A DNA stretch of 64,000 nucleotides, taken from positions 63,573,811 through 63,637,810 of the forward strand of contig OZ026522.1 in assembly GCA_964019695.1 (NCBI GenBank). Reading direction: 5' to 3'. A program made the position numbers and the translations under genes. Every line of letters begins with the position of its first letter. Position 1 is the first letter of the stretch. Below, piece by piece: positions 23,501 to 36,000 of this stretch. Source of the DNA: Loripinus fragilis (lineage: Eukaryota > Mollusca > Bivalvia > Lucinida > Lucinidae). The notes under the pieces were generated by a model. It searched no databases. It was not told the origin of the DNA and saw only the letters and a list, made by a program, of their open reading frames with translations.

Positions 23501-26500
23501 GTACCAAACCTGTCCCAGGATACCAAGTGGGAAAGTAACAAAATCACAATAAACATTACAAACGAGAGCCAAGAGGTCAGCCTTTTCCCTTCATGTGACC
23601 ACAAGGCAGCAATGAATAGAAGCGAAAGCATGGCAAACACAAGAAATAAATTACACAAATGCTCCACAAAAGTAGTACCGCCTTGGAACAGTAAAAATAT
23701 CTTATTGGAGTTCTTAAACCAATTTCACGGCGCGCCAACCTATGTGGATCAAAGTAAGAAAGAGGGCAAAGTATTCCATATCACAAATGGTTTCATGCAG
23801 GTCATAATGTCTGTTCCATGTTGCATTATGTACGACCGCTACTTACAAAAAAACTTCTCTTTCACATTTGTTTGAAAGTGCAACACTATCGCATGTCAAC
23901 TCATTGAACGCGAATGTTATGAGCAATCAGTTCATTTTGTATCAAAATGGGTGGCACAAAAAGCTTTAAACAGGTTTCAAAACCTGAGACTGCTATCAAA
24001 TATTACAGTCACATGTATTCTTTCAACAATGGGGTCACGATTAATCACAGGTAATTGCAATTATCAAGGACCAATCTGATGGTAATTGTAATGTTCCATG
24101 ACATAGTATATATGATGCGTTTTCAAGCTTAATTGTCAACACCCATTTGCTGTTGTACTGAAAGCTGTAAGACAAAGACCAACATCGGCCTCGGGACAAT
24201 ACAGAGACATCGGACCCGTAACTGGGTCAATACGTCAGACCAATTACTAGGCCAACACTTGATTAATAACATAATTTTATCAGTACCACAATCCTATACA
24301 TTGATTGAGCATTTGAGTTTACATGTCTTTTCCCTTTTCTACCACAGGAGAATGATGCCATTGCAACGATCAATATTAGCAGTGGATTAGTGATAAACCT
24401 CAGACCTCTGCCAAGAAAGGATTGGAAAGGGGTACCTATTGATGCTAGTGATCGTGATGGAGGTAATGGAAACTCTGGTAACTCATTCATTGAGTTGTCA
24501 TTATTGATGTCATTTGCAATAACAGTTTATCATGTGACGTCGCGTTTGAGAGTGAAATAACACTAAGCACTAAAACCGATAAACCTGTAGTGGAATACAG
24601 ATTTTGATATTGCTGTGAAATGTGTCGCGTTTATATATCCAACTGAAAAAGAAACGCACCAGGTAGAATTGTTCAACTCTCAGGAAGATCACAAGTAATG
24701 GGTATGTTTCGCTTTTATAAGTGCAAAGGTATATTAAGTACTGCTGCATTAAACATCTTTTATAATGCTCTCTTGCTAGATTAATTCAAGCAAATAGAAT
24801 CGTCTCAGTAGACCAAGTTGTACTCAGACACTTATTCTCTGCAAATTTTATCTTCATCATACGCGATTGTTTACGCTAGTTAGTCTCTTTCTTGTGACTA
24901 CCCTATCGGATCGCGATTCCATACAGGAGATAAACCTTACAAACCATGTAAAGATTTCACCATTGTTTTATTCAATTTAAACTGATGAAAATGTGTTTTT
25001 GAATCACAAAATGCATGAATAAACACATATGTTGTCTCACATTACGACAATATATCGTTTTCACACTTTGCAATAGTAAAGCATACTCGGAATTTGGTTT
25101 AGACATTAGCATTGAATAAACGCTTCCAAAACCCATTTACTATTCGCCTTGATGTGTTTTGTTCTTAAACAGGGAAGGTACAGGTACTAATCTACGCCAC
25201 ACTTAAGTTTTAGAAAGATGTCATCGGAAATAAGTATTTCATGACAAGCAACATTTTCGCATTAAAAGGAGAACTTAATGGTGAAATCGTAGGGTGCGTT
25301 TCTTTTTTGATGGGTATACATGTATGTCAATTATCTAGACGTTTCCACACAAAACCACGATATGGCATATGATAAATAGAATATAGCACTCGTGCTCTTG
25401 TATTATTGTATAATTCATGATTTATTTATATGAAAGTCAGCAAAATGAGTGTGCGCAAAGCCAAGACTGATCAGTCTGATCAGAGTCTACTCTGTGCGCT
25501 CAGTGAGTAACTTAGGATCCAAGCTTCCTTCATGTGGATAGGGAAGACAATGATCAAACTTTGATGATGCCAAGGCTGATCTGAGTCTTCTTATGACACA
25601 CTGCCACATTGTTGTGGCCCTCCCAGGGGGTTTGAGGAACAGGGGAAAAGGGCATTTATTTCAGGGGAACAGAGGAAGAAAGGCCAAATTTTCAGGGGAA
25701 CAGGGCAACAAAGACAATATTGGGAAACAGGAAACCTAATTAAACAAATTTTCGATTAGGGGAACAGGGGTACAAGCCAATTTATTCCTGGGGAACAATG
25801 GAACAGGTACCCCCTCAGGGAGGACCTCATTGTTGGTCTTCTCACGTCGTGGCTTAACCCTTAAAGCGCCAATTACGACTGCAGCAGACGACAAATTTGC
25901 GATATTTTCCCCAATTTTCGACAAAAATAAGGCATGATATTACATGAGAATCGTCTGCCAGCAGACGATTCTCATGAAATATCATGCCTTATTGGTTATT
26001 TTTGAAAAAGCGGCAAAATTTGAAATTGTCGTCTGCTGCAAATTATAGGTGGCACTTCCCATGATACTGTAATGCTTCTCCAGGTGTTCATCGTAGAAAC
26101 TATACGTCTCTGTTTGGTATACGTCAACCGAGTGCCATCAAAGTATTGCGTGTTGGGAATCAAGACTACCTCTTCACCGCAGACGAAGGACATACCCGCA
26201 CATACACCCGCTCTGTCCATACTTTCGACTGGACAGACGACACCACAGGAAGGAGTTTGAGTAGGATTTTTATCTTATCTTATTTTCAGGCATTCATCCC
26301 TGCATCGTAAATACTTAAGTTATATCATTAGAACCTGTGTCCAGCAAAAGGACTTGTTGGCATGTGTGCACATCGAAGATTCATATCAGCCTGATCAGAG
26401 TCTTTTTCACTGGCACTCTATGCAAAGGCTGCTTTGAATCTTTGCTGATCGCACATGCAAACTTGTACCTTATGCTGGACACCCGCTCACATAAGGGGAT

Positions 26501-29500
26501 AACTGTATTCAAAATTTTCATTTTGGGAGGCATATCGTTGGATATTCGGTCGGAAATTTAGTTTTACGGCGACACGCAAGTGGAGCCGTAAAACGTGATC
26601 CAATGATATACCTCCCCAAATGAAAATTTTGAATATGGTTATACCCATTCTAATGCACTTGTGCAGTACCCTCTCAAATTGGAGCGTTGCGAGCCGCAGA
26701 AAGCCCACGTCATCCAACGAAATGTGACGTAATTAATGACGTCAAACTATTTCCAACAGTATATAGCAGGCTATACTGTCGCAAATTTTTGACTTTATCT
26801 ACATGTAATTAGAGATCGCGTTGCAAAATCAAGTGCATTAGAATCAGGGGATAACTGTATTCAAAATATTCATTTGAGGAGGTCTATCGTCGGATATACG
26901 GTCGGAAATGTAGCTTTACGTCGACGCATAAGCGGTGCCGTAAAACGTAATTTTCGAACTTATATCGGACGATATATCTCCCCAAATGAAAATTTTGAAT
27001 ATGGTTATCCCAATTCTAATGCTCTATTAACAGTTTTTTCCTTCAAAAAGACAGTGAAAATGTAAAATGTTGCGCCTACGTCCAACAGCTGCCAGCTGCA
27101 TAAAACCACTCGCCAGCTGCATATAATTAAGAAGTAGATCAGCTCCAGCAGTGAATTGTTGAGTAATAATTCACTGTTTGGAGGTCAGTTGTAAAGAAGA
27201 TCAAATCACGAGCGCACAGCGCGAGTGATTTATCTTCGCACAACTGACCGACAAACAATGAATTATTACTCAACAATTCACGCAATGGAGCTGATCTATT
27301 TCGATTCTAACACACAATAAACGACGAAAACACATTCGAAGTCTTCAGCTTCTTCCAACTTTCCGCCATTGCACTGAAGAACTCCCGCCAATATTTAGAC
27401 TACGTCGCAAACGTTTACATGTAATTGTAACGTCTTTCAAGCGTAAAAACGACGTTACACCGTCTAATGCCATGAATGACGTCATTTTCCAGTGACGTCA
27501 GCTATCACACACTTTTGCAGTGAATTATTGTCCGATATATCACGGTTTGTTACCGTTGGCTCTATAGGCGAGGTGTGTTAGAATCACTTATCAACCTATG
27601 AAAAGCGACGTTACGTAATGACGCCAAGTTTGCGACAGTATATCGCAGGATTTACTGTCGCAAATTTATGACGTTGTCCAATCAGACGTCGCTTTGCATT
27701 TGCAAGTGCATTATAATGTGATTTATACAAAAGTGGGCCCAAAAATTGCACCTTATCCAAAAATTGCACCATTTAAAAAATAGTATTTATAATAATAATA
27801 ATGAAATGTTCTTGGACATGCTTTTTTATGTTTTTAGAAATTCAGTAATCGCATATTATATGAATTTTCACTGGCGGGCCGGGGCGGTGATGGCCCTCTC
27901 ATAGTGGTATTTGGATCCTCTCATCAACTAAAAAAACAAAAAAACACGTCTAAACTGGACCCCCTCTGACAAAACTTTCTGGATCCACGCATGATGCTTA
28001 CACAACTAAAGACATCTATTTTGGTTCCAACCGTTCCAAGGGTTCTCCTAAAATTGTACGAATGTGCGCATCTTTTTCTTGGTAGCTCAACAATACGTTT
28101 CTGTGCTGTTACATGTTTGTTATCTTAACTCTTTGTATGATGGGTAATGCTTTTGTTGTCGTCTACTGAAGTTTTCAAAATTCACTTATTCAAAACAATT
28201 ATTTCAAGAGAACTTTCAGTTTGTGAAACAGTTTGGACCAGATGTTGGTCCTGTTCTTGGTTCAAACTATTTGCAAAGGTTATCGGCAGACGACAAAAGT
28301 CGCCGCTAGCAAGATAAAAGTTAATTTATTAAAAGTATCCAAAATGACTTCGAATATGCGAAAACCTAGACATTTTTGTCAGAAGAGGGTCCAACTCTGA
28401 CAGTGGTTTTTGTTGTTAGTTGATGAGGGTTGACAGGATTCAAATACCACAAATACCACTTAAGGGGGATCATTTTCGCCCCGGCCAATTGATGGACCAA
28501 CATTGAATGCTGTCTTGGTAGCTTTGTGATTTTTCAGGGGAAGCGGATCAGTATTGCTAAGAAATGCTATTACAGCTTTGTGATTCTTCTTCGGGGGCGG
28601 GAGGGGGTCTTGACCCCCTGTAAAGGTTCCGCGCATACATGTAAGTAACATACAAATACAAAGATGAGATAAATAGGGTTTTGTAGGGTTATAGGTGTGC
28701 AGACTAATCATACAAATATTGTAAGGTATGTTGTTTATGACCTGCAATCACTATTTTCAGGCAGCAAACTTGATACCTTCGCCACCGACCAGACGTTCAG
28801 AACAGCTGCTGCAAACGACGAATATCTTGGTATGATTTTAGAATATACTATAGGTTTTATGCATGGATAAAATCATTTTATCATATGACGTTACTGTTAT
28901 TCAGTGGATAACGTCATGCCATAAATAATGTTCTCGCACACCAGATCCGGATTTCCGTTATTATCACCCATGTGAGATTATAAAATTCATCATGAGTGTG
29001 AGGGTGGGATAGGACAATCTATCCTGAGCATTGCCGTTTAGCATCTCGAGGCTTGCCGCGTGATGACAAACAGAGATTGTGAGGGACAGATTTTTCCTTC
29101 CCATTCTCACACCAATAATGGTTTTTTTTCTTGCTCACCACTAAATAACTCATTTACAATGGAAAACATGAAAAACACTTCCAGAAAATCCAGAATACGC
29201 TAAGATGCGACATGGTGACGTCATTTTAACATTACAATGACGTCACGGATCAGCGTGTGGCCGACGTGCAGCTGTTTGTTGTTTATCGTTCCCACGGGCT
29301 GGTATGCGTATGTGAGATAAATAGAATCCATCATTGGTGTTAAGTGGGGACAGAAAAATCCCAACCCGAGGGCCCTCCGTTCCAGTGGGAAACTCGGCAA
29401 GCCTCGGTGAACCCGAGGGTTGGGATTTCTCTGGAACCACTGAACACCAATAATCGATTCTTTTTCTCATATACCACGACCGTACGGTACAGTACAGTAT

Positions 29501-32500
29501 AATATCTGTTGGTGACGTCACTGAGGTCGATGTTTACAGTCAATGACGCGCGCTGTACAAATCAACTTGAAACAGCGAATAAACAGCGCATTAAACAATG
29601 AACGAATGGTTATTTCATCAAATTGGATTTACAAGAAATAGCTTATCAGCCACAGTAACTCGAGTAAGTGATTTTGTTGAGGACAATTTGTTGTTGTTGT
29701 TTTTTAAACATTGTCAAAGCTCCACGTCCCGTCCCGGTGCTTTCAGTCACTAAATGCCCCAAACAGGTTCAATCGCAATGCACTCAGCATGTTTAAAGCA
29801 TTGAAAAAAAGTTTTAAGTAAAAATGCGCAGTTTACTTTTAAACCAAGTTGAAGGCCGACAAAAATCGCTGAAAATTCAACATTGAATTTTTTCCTGACT
29901 GACAACAATTCAACTTTCGTTTTCAAAAGAATACAGTCATGCGCCAAAAATGTTATCTTGTATTAGCAACCGGCCGCGTGTGGCTTATCTCGTATTAGTT
30001 ATGCTTATCTTACATGGGAAGCGATGTGGGACAGATTTTTCCAACAGCGTGCTTACATAGGGATCACTTGATCTTGTATGCATTGGTATGTGAGAAAGAA
30101 TTATCTCCCATGGGAAAAAACCACGGAAATCCCGATCTGGTGTGCGAGAAAATTCCTTCCCGCACACCAGATCGGGATTTCCGTTGTTTAATGTTAATGT
30201 GTAATGTTAAAATGACATCACCATATCGCATCTCAGCGTTTTCAGGATTTTCTGGAAGCCTTTTTCATGTTTTTCTAATATTAAAAGCGGTACTTAATGG
30301 TGAGCAAGAAAAATAATCCACTATTTGTGTTAGGATGGGATAGAAAAATCCGTCCCTCACGATAACCGTTTGTCATCACTTGGCAAGCCACATGATGCCA
30401 ATTGGTAATCCTCGGGACGGATTTCTCTATCCCACCCTGATATTCATGATGGATTCTTATAATCTCACATACCCGTAACAGCCCATGGGAAAGATAAAAA
30501 CGAACAGCCGCATTTTGGCTGCACGCTGGCGGCACTTTGATCTGCGACATCATTGTAATGTTAAAATTACAACACCATGTTGCATCTTTTTCATGTTTTT
30601 CCCAGTATAAAATGAGGTTTTTATGGTGAGCAAGATAAAATCAATTATTCGTGTGAGGATGGAATAGAAAAATCTGTCCCTCGTGATTACAGTTTGTGAT
30701 GCCAACTGGTGATCCTTGGGGCGGATGTGTCTATCCCACCCTCATACTCATGATAGATTCTTATATTATGACCACCTTTTACATATCACTTTTCGCGGGA
30801 ACAAGTTACGTCAGAACGACGCCCGTTACAACAATGCAAACTTTCATTGAAACAAACACACTCTGAATGTGATAAAATTGCATTTAAAAGGTCATATGAT
30901 AAACAGAATCGTACACTCGTGATCATTTCATATTAAGTTTATTCAAATAGCCAAAGGCTCGTTTAATAAATTTCATATGAAATAATCACTCATGTAAGAT
31001 CTTCTATGTCTGCCCTTGTCATGTTCTCCGAATGTTAATCTGTCTGCTATGACGTATCACAGGCCTAAATCGAAAAATAATAAGTGAGTATGATCAGGAA
31101 ATACCACAACCACAAACCGCAGACAAAACCATGGCACCTTAAATGAGGTATTTAAGTGATACCAAAAGGGAAATAATGCAATGAATGATTGTCAAGTGTA
31201 AATCATTGCACTTGTGTTAATACACTGCCGGATATGCAAAACTCTGCTGCTGTAAAGTAAAAAGCTGAAATGGCTATAAATAATCCATCTGTGGAGACAT
31301 CAAACCTGATTTTATAGCCACACAAAAACAAATTAGTGCATTTAGCATTTAGCGATAGATTGATAATGTGTTTAAAAACATTTTTGAAATAAAAATACAT
31401 AGAGGATCTTACATGAGTGCTCATGTTTTATTGAATTTATTAAACGAGTTGGGAAAAAGAGATAAAATGCGAGGCTTGCCGAGCATTTTGTCTCTTTTTC
31501 GCAACGAGTTTAATAAATTCAATAATTCAAGAGCACGAATGTTAGATTCTATTTATCATATGACATTAAGATTACTTTGAAATCTCATTTCTGCCGTAAA
31601 AACGTTATAATTTTGTCATTATGTACGCAACGTTGTTATGGACGTCATAACGTTTCCCGAAAATCGATAAACCACTAGTGGTTTACAGATTTTATTGCAT
31701 GGCATTATTTCACTCCCAGACGCGACGTCATGTGATAAATACAGTTGGGTCATAGAATCGTTCCAGTGACACGTGATGTTGCAACTAGATTGAATTAAGA
31801 AATCGAAAAATTACATGACTTCGTGGCACAATTAGAAACTAGTATGTCAAATGTACACAGATTGCTCAAATCAGATTGGTCAATATTTGGAGAATGCCAC
31901 CTATTGGAAGATAATTTGGATATAATTTTATTATGTCATGGGAAGACCAAACCGAGTGACGGTAGACTGTAATGGTTATACATAGTTTCTTGCTAATAAC
32001 TTACATTTTTCTTTTCTTTTTGAATGCCTTTCAATTTCAGTAATTTTATTCAAAAATGTAATCACACAAGACTTTTTAAATAACTGTCCTATTTGAATAT
32101 AGATTCGCCAGCAAAATTTATAGCTGTTGGAATAGGTATGATGGCACCTCAAATTATCTCAAAACGAATCTATTAGTGGACCTGCATATTTTGATACAAG
32201 CATAATTCTGTCATTTGTTTTTGTGTGTTTTTAGTCTGTTTGAAATTGCAGTATAGAACATAACATAACATGTCAAATGCTAGTTTCTAGTTTTGTTGTG
32301 ATTGATGTTGGAAAATCAGTATTATGTTTACAAAGACGTCTTGAACAGTTATAAGTGTTTTATGAGGAAGTGAATTTATGTTGTCTGTTGTTTTTTCTTA
32401 AACTTGCTCCAATTGCCTGTTTGTATTTCTTGTTAAATACTAGTTTAGTGATGGGCTAGATTTTGTTTCACTTTTGACGAAACAGAGAACAGTTGTTGCC

Positions 32501-32957
32501 TTGATAAGAGTAAACCAAATATTGTACTCTAATGGAAACATTTTAAATGAAAGTTTATTGACATTATATATTTGTAGGTTGCCATGGTCCCCTGGGAGTA
32601 CTCCTCTTAACCTGAGCAAAAACCAATTTTTAGACCAATGGAATTTTCCATAAAGTGTAATACATTTAAGTCAGGATTGTCCATTGTATACATTGAGGGG
32701 TCACAGGTTAGGTTATAATTTTCAAGTGAATATTGTATTTATTTTTTTTGAAGGTCGAGGTTGTCTTTAACAAACAGTACAGACCCTGATGATATGTCAC
32801 ATTTTAAGCATTTTATCCTGGTCTTCACTGCTTGTAAAAGTGCCCGTTTAGGGGTTTCTGGTCTACAAGTGGTTAATAAGAGTAAAAATAAGATTGCAAA
32901 AAAAATCCAAAATATAATTAGAAACCATACACTCATACACTCTTAGCATTGAAAGCA

Positions 32958-33039
<82 letters not shown>

Positions 33040-36000
33040 TGCATTGTAACATTTTATTTATTCAAAACCAACAGTCCATCATGTTTATTTTTAATGCGGT
33101 CTTAGACCGATTGACAGTGTTTAAACCTTTGAGGCCCGAAAACCCCAAAACGAGTACAGTGGCGTAAGGCGGTATCTCATCAGGGTCTTTACTATTTGCT
33201 AAGGCAAAACTGATCTCCTGAGAAAAAATGCATTTTTTTTTTTCAAAATTATAACCTAAGATCCCTCAATAAATATAATGGACCATTCTGTCTTTATCAT
33301 TGTATGTAGCTGGATGGACAATTTCATTGGTCCTATAAGGGTTAATTGATGCTCAATCTTTGAAGATTGTCGTTGTTGTTCAAAAATGAATACTGTAAAT
33401 TCGGAAATTTTCGCGAGGGGTTTATTTTCGCGAAACTTCGCATATGCGAAGTTTCGTGAAAATAAAATCCTCGCAAAATGGCGAAATCACTCTGTCGACT
33501 ACTGATATAGTTAAATCATGCTCTAGCCGCGATTTTTAAGTCGCAAGTATGTCTTTTAACGCTATTCGCGAAAATAAAAATCTCGCGAAAATTTCCAGAT
33601 TTACAATAAGTGTCCAATCGATCAGCATTATTTTCATTTTCTGCTTTGTGTCTATAGGCAGGCTGCATGTGTCATCAATTGACGGAAAGGTCTTGTTGAC
33701 TAACAAATACACGCACTTGGAAACATTTGGTGGACGTGGCTTTTCTGTATGGGATGCCAGTGATCTCAAAAGCCCGTTTTTTGACAGCGCTGGTTCCATA
33801 GAACAGTACATGGAGACGTTTGATAAGAGTGTGTTCAACACAGATTGCCTGGGTTCCTCCGCTGCTGCATACCAATCTCCAGAAATACTGCGTGACACAC
33901 AGTCAGATAATATGGTAATTGCGTGTACACTCTTCATCCGCATACGTTGCTATGCATCAATGCTCATCCCAAGTATACAACAGTTCAGAAACAATGCGTG
34001 ACACACTGTCAGATAGTATGGTAATCAAATGTACACTCTTCATCTGCAAACGTTGCTATTCATCAATGCATATCCCAAGTATACAATAGTTCAGAAACAT
34101 TGCGTGACACAGTCAGATAATATGGTAATTACATTTATCATATGACGTCGCGTCGGGGAGTGAATTAACGCCATGCAATAAAATCAATAAACCACTAGTG
34201 GTTTATAGATTTACGGGAAACGTTATGACGTCCATAACAACGTTGCGTACATAATGACAAAATTATAACGTTTTTACGCCAGAAATGAGATTTCAAAGTA
34301 TTTGTCATATGATAAATAGAATCTAACATTCGTGCTCTTGTATTATTAAATTTATTAAACTCGTTGCGAAAAAGAGATAAATGCTCGGCACGCCTCGCAT
34401 TTTATCTCTTTCCCCAAACTCGTTTAATAAATTCAATAAAATGTAAGATCCTCTATGTATACACTTCACCCCAAACGTTGCTATGCGTCGATGCATATCC
34501 CAAGTGTACAAAAGTGCAAAATTACTGTGTGACACACAGTCAGATAATATGACAATTACATATACAATGCAAATACTTCATCCGCAAAATGTTCTTATCA
34601 CCACAAGGACTTGAAGTTACAAGGACCTCAGACAGTCTTAATGAAGGATTGCCCATAAATATGACCAGAGAAAAGTTTCAAAGAAAATGATATTTTTTCT
34701 ATGAAAAAGAGAGTAGGTTCAACACTCGACTTATCCACAAAAGCCGTTTTCTCATTGGACAAGTACCAATTGAAAAATATGGGTTGAAAACTCCGTTTTT
34801 GCTATTCAACATAAGGAAAATAGAAAAAGTTTTACTGAGGTGCTCCCCCCCCCCCGTGACCAAACTAATCCTTTTGCATACAGTTGTAGTTTTACATTTC
34901 ACACATCATATAAAAACGGCATGTTTGGTCACCGGGGGGGGGGGAACGCTGTCAAAATGCTCAAAAACACTTTATAATCAAAACTTTTTAGAAACTTTTT
35001 TGTAAAACCTGTAGGTAAATATCAATTTGCAATGGTATATATCAGGGCTTTAGTTATGAGTGCTTACAAAGAAATTAATTGTCTCATTGCTCAACCAAAA
35101 CATTATGTTGTGGGTACTCAAAAGAACCGTCGCAATATGACGGTTCTTTTAAGCACCAAAATTATAGGTTAAATCTGATGTGTAAGAAAATATTACGATT
35201 TTACGCCAAAAAACTGTGTTTATCTGGACTATGATTAATACAGTATACATATATGATACACCTCAGTGCACAGGTCGAACTCAAACATTACAGGTAATCT
35301 TCAAAAGTAATTGACAGCACGATTCTTTAGACGAAACAATGGAATATTCTCAACCCGAATTTTATGCAAACGCATCACTTTCGTCTTAAGTTTTATGCCG
35401 CAAACATTATATTAACATGTATTTAGGTGAATACTCGACGAAACTTTGACTTTCTGTGAAATAAAATTTGGTCACAAAAAATACCCCCATCCCCTAAACC
35501 CTAAAGTCCTGGCATAGTTATGCAATATTTTCAAAATATTTTTATTTTGTTAGATGCACTAAATATAAGGGTTTAATTTAAGCACAAAACTATAGTTGTC
35601 AGTTATGCATTATGCTAGCCACAGGCTGTCAAAATTTGGGCAGATTGCATAGGAAACTGTCCGAGGTCCTTTTTGAGTTATTTCGTCCTCGAGAAGTATA
35701 ATACGTGCGTTGAAACGATCACAGTCCTCTGGTTTGTTATTTTCTCAAAATGTTTGGCTAGAATCGAAGTGAGTTCCCTGTGCATCAGACAAAATAACAA
35801 ATATGTCACACATAATTATGTGTGAAACCGCAAAAATGCACAAAATATGAAGTCTAAAATATTTTAATCACATTTGTACTGGGGGAAGAGGTCCATATTT
35901 TAAAACTTTTCGACGTTATCTGTAACAGCGAATCACTTGCCTTCATATTGACCCTGTTCATGAGGAATTTACTAGCTAATTTGTCAGAAGCGATATGTTC

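Noticed and set aside
23414..23875. 153-codon plus-strand open frame
   Set aside because: It reads the antisense of a Penelope-like 3' fragment and a MITE scrap.
29243..29543. Overlapping minus-strand open frames of 67-92 codons
   Set aside because: They read the arms of the T3 hairpin element.
32949..33167. 72-codon open frame starting in a Thr-His repeat
   Set aside because: It is translation of the CA microsatellite.
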